DNA of 64,000 nucleotides. Origin: CBDBUR01 sp965212075. Its GTDB lineage: Bacteria; Pseudomonadota; Alphaproteobacteria; JAPOUT01; G958296285. How positions within the stretch are numbered: the first letter of the stretch is position 1; every line of letters begins with the position of its first letter. The stretch is taken from positions 1,054,001 to 1,118,000 of the forward strand of contig OZ243043.1 of NCBI GenBank assembly GCA_965212075.1, given 5' to 3'. A program made the position numbers and the translations under genes. Below, piece after piece: positions 8,851-18,159 of the stretch. The notes under the pieces were generated by a model, which saw only the letters and a program-made list of their open reading frames with translations, was not told the DNA's origin and did no database searches.

Positions 8851-9369
8851 TTATATGTCCTTCTTTATGGTTTGGGAGTCTATGGTTTGGTGGGTGGTTT
8901 GGGGGTCGCGGCGCTCGACGAGCACTTGGCCGAAGAACCGCATAACGATATCCCCTTTTTTGTTGAGAGCCTCGTTCAGATTTCTTGCAATACCCCATTT
9001 GGGGCGCGATTTCAACTTAATAATTTTTGCGATTTGCGCGGTGAATGTGATTTCGTCTCCGGCATAGACCGGATGGGGATAGGTGAGGTCTATAAAGCCC
9101 GGCGAAGGCCCTCGGCGTCCGGTTGGGGCGGTGGAGTTTTTTTGTGGCGCGACCTTATCCCAGAAATTGTCTTTGCCGTTCTGCATCATCATCTGCATCC
9201 AGACGGCGGTGACATACCATGGGCTTGCTGTAAGCAGGTCAGCTTCATTGACAATATATTGTGCGCGCGGATCATAGGTTTTTGCAAAGGCGATCATCTC
9301 TTTTTTGTCAAAAATATGTGTGCCCAATATCTGCTTGGCGCCGACCGGCAAGTCTTCAAGGAAGCTCAT
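8851..9369 (-). CDS. MaoC-like hot-dog protein, probably non-catalytic subunit
   Basis: 172 aa, single hot-dog domain. It is clearly related to the gene just upstream (TYDPRAQYIVNEA here against DYDPQPFHLDEEL there). The hydratase-2 active site needs Asp and His in a D-x-x-P-x-H pattern; here the Asp is kept but the histidine position is Tyr. I infer a structural or substrate-binding partner of the upstream paralogue, as seen in heteromeric MaoC hydratases. The start at 9369 overlaps the upstream stop by 4 bases (ATGA), supporting a paired complex. Confidence 0.8.
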   Translation of the reverse strand: MSFLEDLPVGAKQILGTHIFDKKEMIAFAKTYDPRAQYIVNEADLLTASPWYVTAVWMQMMMQNGKDNFWDKVAPQKNSTAPTGRRGPSPGFIDLTYPHPVYAGDEITFTAQIAKIIKLKSRPKWGIARNLNEALNKKGDIVMRFFGQVLVERRDPQTTHQTIDSQTIKKDI

Positions 9370-9809
9370 AAGGCCTCCCTTTTTTTGATTTTGCTCCAGC
9401 CGGTGATCTGGGTTTTTTGCACGCCGTTCTGGTCGAAAATATCCCAGCGAAATTGGCATTTGCCGTGCTGGCCCTCAGCGACGGCTTGGAGGCAAATGCG
9501 CCTGACGGTCAATTGATCATCGGGGAAGACGGGCTTCAGCCAGCGACATTCTTCAATATGAGGCGCGTCGATCAGCGCCGTCTGGTTTTCATAGCCTAGA
9601 TAGATGATCTGCGAGAAAATCGTCATGATGTGCCAGCCGCTCGCGCAGAGCTGCCCGAGGAATGTGTCTTTGGCCAGCTCCTCGTCCAAGTGGAAAGGCT
9701 GCGGGTCATAATCTTTTGCGAAGGCGACGATTTCATCGCGGGTGATTCTATGCGTGCCGACATCAGCCTCGCTGCCGGGCTGAAAATCTTCCCAATAATA
9801 TCGTGCCAT
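9366..9809 (-). CDS. MaoC family dehydratase (enoyl-CoA hydratase 2-like)
   Basis: 147-aa single hot-dog domain. The segment AFAKDYDPQPFHLDEE contains the catalytic Asp/His pair, followed by GQLCASGWHIMTIFSQ, matching MaoC (R)-specific enoyl-CoA hydratases. Open frame extends upstream, but MARYYWEDF at 9809 is the normal N-terminus of the family. It is the first gene of a three-gene unit with the degenerate paralogue and a dienelactone hydrolase. The actual acyl-CoA substrate is unknown. Confidence 0.85.
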   Translation of the reverse strand: MARYYWEDFQPGSEADVGTHRITRDEIVAFAKDYDPQPFHLDEELAKDTFLGQLCASGWHIMTIFSQIIYLGYENQTALIDAPHIEECRWLKPVFPDDQLTVRRICLQAVAEGQHGKCQFRWDIFDQNGVQKTQITGWSKIKKREAL

Positions 9810-9822
9810 TATTTTCTGCCCC

Positions 9823-10917
9823 TTAATTATTCGTCCGAAAGTAAATGACGTCGCCATCTTGGACGATATAGTCTTTGCCTTCAAGGCGCATTTTTCCGGC
9901 TTGAGCGGCGGCGACCGCGCCTTGATGTTCGGCGAAGTCTTGGTAGGAGATCACTTCAGCGCGGATGAATCCGGTTTCAAAATCGCTATGGATGCGGCCT
10001 GCGGCGGCGGGCGCGGCGGTGGCGAGCGGGATCGTCCAAGCGCGCGCTTCTTTGGGGCCGGCGGTGAAATAGGTGATGAGGCCAAGCATCTCATATCCGG
10101 CACGAATGAGCTGGTGCAGACCGGGCGCGGCAATGCCCAGCGCGTCTAGATATTCGCTGGCTTCGTCGGCATCAAGCTGCGCGAGCTGCGCCTCCATATT
10201 GGCGGCGAGCTTCAGCACTGGCGCGCGGCGGCGGCGCGCTAATTTTTGCACAGCTTTGATGTGCGCATTATCTTCTTTGATGTCGCCCTCAGCGACATTG
10301 CCGACATAAAGCGTTTTTTTTGTCGTCAGCAATTGCAGCAGCGATAAGCGCGCCAGCTCCTCTTCACCGACCTCACTGGCGATATTGTTTCCGGCATGCA
10401 ATATCCTCAGCGCCTGCTCAACGAGCGGCAGAAGCGCTTTGGCCTCTTTGTCTGGCCCGCGCGCTCTTTTCTCCAGCGCTTCGTGGCGGCGCTCAAGGCT
10501 TTCAATGTCGGCGAGCATCAGTTCGGTCTCCACCGTTTCAATATCTTGCACCGGATCAATCCGTCCCTCAACATGAGTGATGTCATCATCGTCAAAGCAG
10601 CGCGCGATATGAATGAGCGCATCCACTTCGCGGATATGGCTGAGGAATTTATTGCCCAGCCCCTCGCCTTGCGCGGCACCGCGCACCAATCCGGCAATGT
10701 CCACGAAATTCATCGCGGCGGGAATCTGCTTGGCGGCCTCGGCAATCTCCGCCAGACGCGCCAGACGCGGATCAGGAACGGCGACCTCGCCGATATTGGG
10801 TTCAATGGTGCAGAAGGGATAATTTTCGGCCTGCGCGTGCGCGGCTAGCGTCAGCGCGTTGAACAAAGTGGATTTGCCGACATTGGGCAGCCCGATGATC
10901 CCACAAGAAAATCCCAT
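9823..10917 (-). CDS. ychF: Redox-regulated ATPase YchF (Obg-family)
   Basis: 364 aa, the typical YchF length. The P-loop GLPNVGKST (residues 8-16) follows MGFSCGII, and the C-terminal TGS domain ends with GKDYIVQDGDVIYFRTN. YchF binds ATP rather than GTP, associates with ribosomes and takes part in stress responses. The reading frame is open for 116 codons upstream, but family alignment fixes ATG at 10917. It lies 4 bases after pth, a neighbour pair conserved in many bacteria (rplY-pth-ychF), so this is one operon with translation functions. Confidence 0.97.
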   Translation of the reverse strand: MGFSCGIIGLPNVGKSTLFNALTLAAHAQAENYPFCTIEPNIGEVAVPDPRLARLAEIAEAAKQIPAAMNFVDIAGLVRGAAQGEGLGNKFLSHIREVDALIHIARCFDDDDITHVEGRIDPVQDIETVETELMLADIESLERRHEALEKRARGPDKEAKALLPLVEQALRILHAGNNIASEVGEEELARLSLLQLLTTKKTLYVGNVAEGDIKEDNAHIKAVQKLARRRRAPVLKLAANMEAQLAQLDADEASEYLDALGIAAPGLHQLIRAGYEMLGLITYFTAGPKEARAWTIPLATAAPAAAGRIHSDFETGFIRAEVISYQDFAEHQGAVAAAQAGKMRLEGKDYIVQDGDVIYFRTNN

Positions 10918-10921
10918 AAAT

Positions 10922-11500
10922 TTACCTGCGCTCTTCCATCGCAAGATGGATGCGGTTGGCGAATAGATCGTCGCGGTTCTGCGCGAGCAGCACAGCCTCG
11001 TCGGCGATATGGCCGAGCCAAGGCGTGATGACATCGCGCATTTCACTTTGCGAGAAGCCGCCGAGCACATGATGGCTGACCAGCTCCTTGTCGCCCGGAT
11101 GGCCGATGCCCAGCCTGACGCGCCGGAAGCCTTCGCCGATATGCACGATGCATGAGCGGATGCCATTATGACCTCCAGCGCTGCCGCCGGTGCGCAGGCG
11201 CGTCTTGCCCAAAGGCAGCGCGATCTCGTCATAAAATACAACGACATCTTTAGCGGCCACATCAAAATAGCGCGCGAGCTCGCCGAGCGCCTGACCCGAT
11301 AGATTCATAAAAGTCATCGGCTTAAACACAAGAATTTTTTTATTATCAAGACGGCCATCAGCCAGCTCGCCGCCAAACTGCGCGCGCGGCGCAGAAAATT
11401 CATATTGCTGCATGATCGCATCCACCGCCATGAAGCCGATATTATGTCGGGTCTGGCGATATTGCTTGCCCGGATTGCCAAGCCCGACAAATAAAATCAT
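10922..11500 (-). CDS. pth: Peptidyl-tRNA hydrolase
   Basis: 192 aa. Recycles peptidyl-tRNAs dropped by ribosomes by cutting the ester between peptide and tRNA. MILFVGLGNPGKQYRQTRHN holds the family start with the catalytic His at its end; KPMTFMNLSGQ and DEIALPLGKTRLRTGGSAGGHNG are the other conserved blocks. The gene lies between rplY (9 bases upstream) and ychF (4 bases downstream), the standard order. Nothing unusual is seen. Confidence 0.98.
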   Translation of the reverse strand: MILFVGLGNPGKQYRQTRHNIGFMAVDAIMQQYEFSAPRAQFGGELADGRLDNKKILVFKPMTFMNLSGQALGELARYFDVAAKDVVVFYDEIALPLGKTRLRTGGSAGGHNGIRSCIVHIGEGFRRVRLGIGHPGDKELVSHHVLGGFSQSEMRDVITPWLGHIADEAVLLAQNRDDLFANRIHLAMEERR

Positions 11501-11509
11501 AATGATATT

Positions 11510-12190
11510 TTAAGACGATTTATCGCCGCCTTCATCTTGAGTCCCGTCTTTTTCATCGCCTTCAGCTTTTTCCTCGGCTTCAGCGGCTTCGGCGGCTTCG
11601 GCGGCTTCCTCCTCCTCGCTGCGGAGCGCGGCGGGCGCGGCGATGGTCGCGACAGTAAAGTCGCGATCAGTGATGGTCGGGGTGACATTGTCCGGCAGTT
11701 CAATCATCGAAATATGAATCGAGTCGCCAATGTCGAGTCCCTCAAGGTCGGCGGTGAGCTCATCGGGGATCGACTCGGCGGGGCATTTGAGCTCCACCTC
11801 ATGACGGACGATGTTCAGCACACCGCCGCGCTTGAGGCCGGGGCTCGCTTCCTCGTTGATGAAGCTGACGCGCACGCCGACCTCAATGAGGCTGTCGGCG
11901 GTCAGGCGCAGGAAGTCCATGTGCAAAATCTGGCCGTTGAGCGGATGGATTTGCGCTTCGCGCGGCAGCGCGCGCACGGGCTGGCCGTCAAGGTCAATCG
12001 TGCATAAAGTGGACATGAAGCCTGCGCGCTGGGCATATTGTGTGAGGTTTTTTGCGTCCAGCGCGATGGGCAGCGCGTCGCCGCCGCCGCCATAGAGGAT
12101 GGCGGGGATTTGGCCGCTGCGGCGCAAAGAGCGGGCGGAAGAGGTGCCGCACAGATCGCGCGGCGAGGCTTTGAAAGAGGCTTCGTCCAT
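11510..12190 (-). CDS. rplY: 50S ribosomal protein L25 (long form, Ctc family)
   Basis: 226 aa, so the long TL5/Ctc form with two domains that binds 5S rRNA. ARSLRRSGQIPAILYGG is the L25 N-domain signature, and the C-domain ends with VATIAAPAALRSEEEE. The C-terminus is a Glu/Ala-rich and acidic tail (from about residue 190) that is probably disordered. Its RNA partner, 5S rRNA, is not encoded in this window. Start at 12190 gives the usual N-terminus. Confidence 0.95.
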   Translation of the reverse strand: MDEASFKASPRDLCGTSSARSLRRSGQIPAILYGGGGDALPIALDAKNLTQYAQRAGFMSTLCTIDLDGQPVRALPREAQIHPLNGQILHMDFLRLTADSLIEVGVRVSFINEEASPGLKRGGVLNIVRHEVELKCPAESIPDELTADLEGLDIGDSIHISMIELPDNVTPTITDRDFTVATIAAPAALRSEEEEAAEAAEAAEAEEKAEGDEKDGTQDEGGDKSS

Positions 12191-12216
12191 GATGAGGTTT
12201 TATAGCGCGCCGACGC

Positions 12217-13152
12217 CTATTCGTCAAACAGGCTGGAGACGGATTCGCCGATATAGGTGCGGCGGATGGCTTCGGCCATGAGCGGCGCGATGGATAAAAT
12301 CCGAATTTGCTTTACATTTTGCACAGCACTGACCGGCTCAATCGTGTTGGTGATGACGAGCTCGCCGATTCGGGATTTTTTGATGCGCGTGAGCGCCTCA
12401 CCCGACAAAACGCCATGAGTCACATAAGCACCGACATCTTCAGCGCCCGCCTCAAGGAGCGCGGCGGCGGCATTGCACAAAGTTCCGGCGGAATCGACGA
12501 TGTCGTCGACGAGAATGCAGACGGTGTCGCGCACTTCGCCGATAATGTTCATCACTTCAGATGTTCCGGCTTTGGCGCGGCGCTTGTCAATGATGGCGAG
12601 GTCAGCATTGAGCCTCTGCGCGACCGAGCGCGCGCGCAGCACACCGCCAATATCGGGCGAGACGATGGTCAGTTTTTTTTGCGCCCAGCGTTTGCGTATA
12701 TCGCGAATGAACACGGGTGCTGCAAACAGATTATCGGTGGGAATGTCAAAGAAGCCTTGGATCTGTCCAGCGTGGAGGTCCATCGTCAGCACGCGATCGG
12801 CACCGGCATTGGTGATCATATTGGCGATGAGCTTGGCGGTGATCGGCGTTCGCGAGCCGGTTTTGCGATCCTGACGCGCATAGCCAAAATAGGGGATCAC
12901 CGCTGTGATGCGGCTCGCCGAAGCGCGGCGCAGCGCGTCAATGATGATGAGCAGCTCCATCACATGATCGTTGGCGGGATAGGACGTAGACTGGATCACA
13001 AACACGTCGGTGCCGCGGACATTATCTTGGATTTCGGCGAAGATTTCCTTATCGCTGAAGCGGCGGACATCGGAGCGGGTCAAAGTGAGGCCGAGCGTGG
13101 ACGCAATCGCCTCGGCGAGCTGTCGCGAGCTATTTCCCGTGATGAGCTTCAT
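12217..13152 (-). CDS. prs: Ribose-phosphate pyrophosphokinase
   Basis: 311 aa. Makes PRPP from ribose-5-phosphate and ATP for nucleotide, histidine and NAD synthesis. Marks: RFSDKEIFAEIQDNVRG, the flexible YARQDRK loop, DLHAGQIQGFF, and the PRPP-binding segment VDDIVDSAGTLCNAA. It stands upstream of rplY on the same strand with 26 bases between, so it may share the transcript. The start codon lies 9 bases from the motif repeated at 13162-13193. Confidence 0.97.
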   Translation of the reverse strand: MKLITGNSSRQLAEAIASTLGLTLTRSDVRRFSDKEIFAEIQDNVRGTDVFVIQSTSYPANDHVMELLIIIDALRRASASRITAVIPYFGYARQDRKTGSRTPITAKLIANMITNAGADRVLTMDLHAGQIQGFFDIPTDNLFAAPVFIRDIRKRWAQKKLTIVSPDIGGVLRARSVAQRLNADLAIIDKRRAKAGTSEVMNIIGEVRDTVCILVDDIVDSAGTLCNAAAALLEAGAEDVGAYVTHGVLSGEALTRIKKSRIGELVITNTIEPVSAVQNVKQIRILSIAPLMAEAIRRTYIGESVSSLFDE

Positions 13153-13161
13153 GGGCTCCTT

Positions 13162-13193
13162 GTAGCAAGTTTTCGGCGCGAATACACTTTATA
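13162..13193. repeat. 32-base direct repeat, copy 1 (prs leader)
   Basis: GTAGCAAGTTTT followed, after 6 variable bases, by GAATACACTTTATA. A second copy with 27 of 32 bases identical is at 15131-15162, so the two flank the lipoprotein gene 13331-15076. A weaker match occurs at about 16985-17012 in front of the carbamoyltransferase gene. Copy 1 also takes part in an inverted repeat, GAATACA ... TGTATTC, at about 13179-13213. Confidence 0.6.
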
Positions 13194-13330
13194 TATATAA
13201 TATATGTATTCGGCGATATTTAGCTGCCTTTTAACTGATTGACATCCGACAAGCCCTTAATCTAAAATCCCTAGAAAGTCCCTCTGAAGAAAGAGGGGGG
13301 AAGAAACGGGAATATATAGGGGTATCTGCC

Positions 13331-15076
13331 ATGTCATTTATATCATTACGTATCATCTCTGTCGCAGCCATGTTTTGCTTGCTTGCCGCGTGTGGAGGAG
13401 GAGGAGGCGGCGGTAGTAGCCCCAACGTGGGTACCGATCTCCCTGGCGTGCCCTCCCCGCCTGATACTTTTATTCTTAGCGGTAGTAGTACCGAGTTTGC
13501 CACTAGCCTTGAAGATGGAGCGAGTTCCTTTGGTAGTACCGATATTTGGTCACGGAATTGCGATCCACTCCCTGGCACAGAGAGTGCGGAAAGTCGGCTG
13601 CGACAGCGGCGTTGTGCCGTTGGGGGCATGAACAGATTGTATAACGGAGATTACAATGAGCGGATAGCTGGCCTTCAAGATGCCTCTAGTCGCTTGATGC
13701 TTTTTTATCGATCGGGTTTTGTTACCTTTTCTCCAAATCTTCACGAGCATTACATTAATGTTGTAGAAGGATTTTATTTCTTGGAGCCGCCGGAGTCAGC
13801 AGGAGACTTTCAGGAGGCTCTTCCCCGCAACACACATGTGATCAATATGATCGATTATATTAGTGTCGCTGGAAGTTATTTTACAAATTTGTTAGACCCT
13901 GCCAGTCTACGAGATCATAACAACGTTGTTGTTATGCCTACAGGCTGGAGGGGGTCTGACATAGGGCCAAACTTTTTTGCTGGGGATCCTCGTCTGACCG
14001 TGTCTGTTGAAGATGTGACAGCGATGGTTGATACAGGCTTGATATTATTTGTCGGTGGCTATGATACGTTTCGCGCGATTGCCGGGTTTGGCTTTGCTCT
14101 TCATACTGACTCATCGCGCTGCGGATCATCGGAAGGGGTTGAGAGCGAGAATATAAAAGTCCATTGTGTGTTGACAACTCACATTACTGGCTCTGATGTG
14201 CCTCTTGATAACGTTCCTGCAACGGATACGGGATTTACGGGAGAAGCTGGACTTGCTTCTTCGATTGTTGCGGCGTCTTTGGCCAATGCGCGTCTGCTCT
14301 GGCCGGATATGACGAGCCGACAGACCGTGCGCCTCGCGCAATTTTGCGCCCGCCCGATCAACCCTGATGGCTCGCTTCAGCCTTGGGGCACGATCTTGGA
14401 TGAAGACGAAGCAAGCGATGACTGGGGGCAGGGCGTTTTTTCGGTAGAGTGCTTCTTTGACACGCGCGGCGCTTTGATCAACCGGATCACGAATGCGCCC
14501 TTGAGCGGCGGTCTGGTTTTGCAGGGCACGACGTCTGAACTGCGCCTGACCGATCAATTTGGCCGCGATTCTCTTTTTTCCGCAAAACGCGGCGCGACCT
14601 TTGTCCCGACTTTGCCGGATCATATCTCCGGCTTCTTCGCTACACCTGAAGGCGTACTTGGCTATATGTGGAACGAGCATGTTGCTCTCGCCCTCTCTCA
14701 TGAAGAGAACGGCTTTTTTGGCTCTTACGGCACAGGCGATTTCGCCTTCGGCGACACTTACACGATTATTGTGCGGCTGGGTCATCAATGGTCGCAGCAA
14801 TGGTCTGCGCACGAGAGCACTTATTTTGGCCTCCATGCGCAATCCGTTTATGGCCAGATGGACTCGGCTTCGTCATCTCTTGTCGGCAAGGCTGAAGGCC
14901 ATACGCATCAATTCACCGCGATGGTCGGCTACCAGTCGAATATAGTGAAGGCGTCTTTGTCTGTCACGCACGCTTTGGGCATTATGGGCGATATTGATAT
15001 TGTCGGCTTTGATAATTTAAGTCTGGCACCCCAAGCCTCGACGGCGGCGAAGTTCAAACTGACTACGTCTTTTTAA
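13331..15076 (+). CDS. Lipoprotein, probable inactive subtilase-like with C-terminal barrel
   Basis: 581 aa. The signal peptide ends in LLAAC (Cys21) and is followed by a Gly run, so it should be lipidated. The C-terminal ~190 residues resemble an outer-membrane autotransporter-type barrel (alternating aromatic strands, terminal Phe). In the middle, EAGLASSIVAASLANARLLWP lies where a subtilase would have G-T-S-x-A-A-P-x-V, and DDWGQGVFSVE resembles the usual Y-G-x-G-x-v-d segment; the catalytic Ser motif and clear Asp and His motifs are missing. The overall plan mirrors the active protease at 35576-38278. I infer a decayed paralogue with a binding or surface role; this is not certain. The first half is more AT-rich than the second. 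Direct repeats flank it. Confidence 0.55.
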   Translation: MSFISLRIISVAAMFCLLAACGGGGGGGSSPNVGTDLPGVPSPPDTFILSGSSTEFATSLEDGASSFGSTDIWSRNCDPLPGTESAESRLRQRRCAVGGMNRLYNGDYNERIAGLQDASSRLMLFYRSGFVTFSPNLHEHYINVVEGFYFLEPPESAGDFQEALPRNTHVINMIDYISVAGSYFTNLLDPASLRDHNNVVVMPTGWRGSDIGPNFFAGDPRLTVSVEDVTAMVDTGLILFVGGYDTFRAIAGFGFALHTDSSRCGSSEGVESENIKVHCVLTTHITGSDVPLDNVPATDTGFTGEAGLASSIVAASLANARLLWPDMTSRQTVRLAQFCARPINPDGSLQPWGTILDEDEASDDWGQGVFSVECFFDTRGALINRITNAPLSGGLVLQGTTSELRLTDQFGRDSLFSAKRGATFVPTLPDHISGFFATPEGVLGYMWNEHVALALSHEENGFFGSYGTGDFAFGDTYTIIVRLGHQWSQQWSAHESTYFGLHAQSVYGQMDSASSSLVGKAEGHTHQFTAMVGYQSNIVKASLSVTHALGIMGDIDIVGFDNLSLAPQASTAAKFKLTTSF

Positions 15077-15130
15077 GTCTTTATTCAGGCGAGCAGGATC
15101 GCCGAGAGCTGGCTGCCGCGCACTATTCCC

Positions 15131-15162
15131 GTAGCAAGTTTTTGTGCTGAATACACTTTATA
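15131..15162. repeat. 32-base direct repeat, copy 2
   Basis: Second copy of the element at 13162-13193 (27 of 32 identical). It overlaps the stop codon of the carbamoyltransferase gene that ends at 15158. Confidence 0.6.
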
Positions 15163-16954
15163 ATTGAGGCTCAGCACCAATAGAGGCGCGCCAGATTTTT
15201 TGCCACTTTTTACCGAGTGAGAATTTTTCCTCACTTTGATGGGTTTCCTGATATGTCCAAAGGCCTTTTTCGGTCACAACCGCGTCAACGCGGCCTGCAA
15301 CGAGCGCTTCGGTACATTCAGCCGGGGTGTTGATGATCGGCTCTTCATGCGCATTAAATGACGTATTGATCAAAACCGGCAGGCCGGTCGCTGCCTCATA
15401 GGCCGCGAGAATATCGTAATAAAGCGGATTGGCCTCGCGCTCAATCACTTGAGGCCGCGCGGTGCCATCAACATGAACCACAGCCGGTATTTTCTCGCGC
15501 CATTCTTCGCGCACCGCGCAGGTGATCGTCATGAAGCGCGCGGCATAATCCATCGCTGGCGACAGAGCAAAAACATCATGCGCCCGCTCTTTGCGCACTA
15601 CAGGCGCAAATGGCATGAATTCCGTGCGCGAAAGGCGCTTATTGAGTTCATTATTGATATTCCGATCCGTCGCCGCCGCAAGAATTGAGCGCGCGCCCAG
15701 CGCGCGCGGGCCATATTCCATCCGCCCGCGATAAATCGCAACCACTTTGTCGGCAATGATCTGCTGCACCGTCTCTTGAACATGATCATTGTTCGGGCAA
15801 GACAGGCGCGACGCACCTTTGGCCTTCATCACCGATTCAATATCCGCATCATGATTGCGTCCGAAATAAACATCGGTCAGACGATGCCGCTTCTTCAGCC
15901 AGACATCCAAGCCATCGCGCGCCAACAGATATTGCAGCACGCCGCCCGCTGCCAACCCCTCATCCGACATCGCCGGATAGACAAAAATCTCATCAAGCGC
16001 CAAGCGCTCGACAAGCTTCTGGTTCAAAAGCACATTAGCAAAAATGCCGCCCGCAACAGCAAGACGGCGCACTTTATGGCGCTTAACGAGGCGCCCCACA
16101 GATTCGACAACCAAATCTTCCAAAACCTTCTGCACCGAGGCGGCAACATCTTCACGCCGGTAGCGCGCCGCCATGCGCCGCGCGAATTCGCGCAGCTTCG
16201 CCTTGGAGAGGAATCGGCGAGTAATCACTCCGTTTGAATCCACCCGATATAGGCGCCTAAGCCGACCCGCAGCAACTGGCTTGCCGAACGCCGCCAGACC
16301 CATTACCTTGCCCGCATGACGTGCATTGAAACCTATAGATTTGCCGAAACAGCGGTAGAAATAGCCCATGCTACCAGAAGTAAGGTTCAGTCTACGTCTA
16401 CGATCAAACGATGTTCTTGTGTCCCATTCCGAGCCATAAAGTCTATTTAACCTACCGGACTTCAGCAAGGTATGGCTGTAACAAACAAAATCTCCTTGAC
16501 CATCTGACGTATAAACAAGCGCATCATCCCAATCGGTATGGAAAAGCGCGCCTAGAGCATGAGCAAAATGATGATTGTAAAAGAATAGCTGCGTGTTTTC
16601 ATCAAAGCCCTCATCACGCAAAAAGCGCTGCCGATTAAACAAGTCTGTCGCCTTAAGGTTGTGACGCATCATCAATTCTATCAACTTGCTACGCCCTTGT
16701 TCCTTTGATAATTCTTGATCAGGTAGGCAAAGCCATTGAGCAGGAAATTTATGTCTGCCCAAAGCTATAGCACCGATTTCTTTGTGAGAAACACCGCCGA
16801 TAGATAAAACTTCATTAACAGCTTCATGTGGATAACGCTTACCATCTTTTTTTTTGCGCGTGAGGCGTTCAAGAGACACAGTAGCGATCAGGCGATAATC
16901 ATCGTAAAGAGCCGCACTAGCATCATGTGACGTGTTAATACCAAGAATGAACAT
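15158..16954 (-). CDS. NodU/TobZ-like carbamoyltransferase
   Basis: 598 aa. N-terminal Kae1-like half begins MFILGINTSHDASAALY and carries the HHFAHALGAL motif (metal-binding histidines) and the DGQGDFVCYS nucleotide loop; the C-terminal YrdC-like half contains MEYGPRALGARSILA and INTSFNAHEEPIINTP. Such enzymes make carbamoyl-adenylate from carbamoyl phosphate and ATP and transfer the carbamoyl group to a sugar hydroxyl, as in Nod factors or antibiotics. No biosynthetic cluster surrounds it; the acceptor might be a surface polysaccharide. The 5' region of the gene is more AT-rich than the rest. Confidence 0.93.
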   Translation of the reverse strand: MFILGINTSHDASAALYDDYRLIATVSLERLTRKKKDGKRYPHEAVNEVLSIGGVSHKEIGAIALGRHKFPAQWLCLPDQELSKEQGRSKLIELMMRHNLKATDLFNRQRFLRDEGFDENTQLFFYNHHFAHALGALFHTDWDDALVYTSDGQGDFVCYSHTLLKSGRLNRLYGSEWDTRTSFDRRRRLNLTSGSMGYFYRCFGKSIGFNARHAGKVMGLAAFGKPVAAGRLRRLYRVDSNGVITRRFLSKAKLREFARRMAARYRREDVAASVQKVLEDLVVESVGRLVKRHKVRRLAVAGGIFANVLLNQKLVERLALDEIFVYPAMSDEGLAAGGVLQYLLARDGLDVWLKKRHRLTDVYFGRNHDADIESVMKAKGASRLSCPNNDHVQETVQQIIADKVVAIYRGRMEYGPRALGARSILAAATDRNINNELNKRLSRTEFMPFAPVVRKERAHDVFALSPAMDYAARFMTITCAVREEWREKIPAVVHVDGTARPQVIEREANPLYYDILAAYEAATGLPVLINTSFNAHEEPIINTPAECTEALVAGRVDAVVTEKGLWTYQETHQSEEKFSLGKKWQKIWRASIGAEPQL

Positions 16955-17049
16955 TAAATAATTCCTGTCCCTAAAGAACTTTGCTGTGTTGAAAACACAT
17001 TATTCCTCTACATTTGGCTCATAATTCATATTCTTTCAAGTAAAAATTA

Positions 17050-18141
17050 CTATTTTTTAGATATTTCAGCAAAACGCTCTTGCGCGATCTTGAGCGCCGC
17101 TTCACGCGCTTGAGGATCCAGCGCGCTGCCAGCAGCTTTCAAAAGTCTTTCAGCTTTCTTATAGCCCAGTCTAGCGGCCAGCCACATATGCTGATAGGCG
17201 CGCGGATAATCCTGCTGAACACCGCGGCCTTGAGAATAGATCTCGCTCAGCTGGTAATGCGCTTTTGCATAACCCCGATCGGCCGCCTGATTGAGCCAGA
17301 CCAAAGCCTGCTTGCTGTCGCGCTTCGTGCCGAAGCCATTATGATAAAAAACGCCTAGATTATATTGAGCGAATAGATGGCCAGCATCCGCTGCTTCCTG
17401 ATAAAGCGCCAATGCTTTGCGGTAATCCTGTTCAACCTCTGCTTGGCCGGTGGCATAGATTCCTGCCAGCGTGAATTTGGCTTCCACAACGCCATTATTG
17501 GACGCGCTCTCAAACCATGTTTTTGCCAGCCCGACATCTTTTTTTCCGCCCAATCCTTGCTGCAAAAATTGCGCAAAATAAAATTGTGCCCATCCATGAT
17601 CTTGCTCGGCGGCTTTTTCAAACCATGCGCGCGCGCGCGGATGATTTTTTTTGCCTTTTTTATCTTGCACGAGCAGCAGCCCCAAAGCATATTGAGCATC
17701 GGCGAAGTTTTGCGCGGCAGCTTTCTCAAACCAGACCCGCGCTTGCGCGAGGTCTTTTTTGACTCCAACGCCTTCAAGATAAAATTGCGCGAGACGCGAC
17801 TGCGCTGCTGCAAAACCCTTGTTTGCCGCTTTGCGATTCCAAAATAAAGCTTTCTTCAAATCACGCGCAACGCCCCAGCCATTCATATAAAAAAACGCCA
17901 GATTGGCCTGTGCTTCCGGCATATTCTGATCGGCAGCCTTTTGAAACCATGCGGCAGCTTGGGCATAATCTTGCTGAACGCCGCGCCCTTGCAAATAAAG
18001 CACGCCCAGCGCAAATTGAGATTGCTCGTCTCCTTTCTGAGCTCTCTGTCTCGCCTCCTCAATTGTGACCTCCTCCGACAGCACAAATTGCGGCGTGAAG
18101 ACACAAAATGCGAGAATCAAAATAAAAGACAAAATTTTCAT
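17050..18141 (-). CDS. Secreted Sel1-repeat protein
   Basis: 363 aa. A cleavable signal peptide (residues 1-22, ending FVLSEE) is followed by about eight Sel1-like repeats of ~36 residues with the pattern A-x-x-x-L-G-x-x-Y-x-x-G-x-G-V-x-x-D-x-x-x-A-x-x-W-x-x-K-A-A. Sel1 solenoids are protein-binding scaffolds and in many bacteria are exported to the envelope or to hosts. It is one of four intact Sel1 genes in this window (others at 32390, 32798, 38737). A broken relative lies just upstream (18160-18400). Partners are unknown. Confidence 0.93.
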   Translation of the reverse strand: MKILSFILILAFCVFTPQFVLSEEVTIEEARQRAQKGDEQSQFALGVLYLQGRGVQQDYAQAAAWFQKAADQNMPEAQANLAFFYMNGWGVARDLKKALFWNRKAANKGFAAAQSRLAQFYLEGVGVKKDLAQARVWFEKAAAQNFADAQYALGLLLVQDKKGKKNHPRARAWFEKAAEQDHGWAQFYFAQFLQQGLGGKKDVGLAKTWFESASNNGVVEAKFTLAGIYATGQAEVEQDYRKALALYQEAADAGHLFAQYNLGVFYHNGFGTKRDSKQALVWLNQAADRGYAKAHYQLSEIYSQGRGVQQDYPRAYQHMWLAARLGYKKAERLLKAAGSALDPQAREAALKIAQERFAEISKK

Positions 18142-18159
18142 TGATCAGACTTTCCTGCT

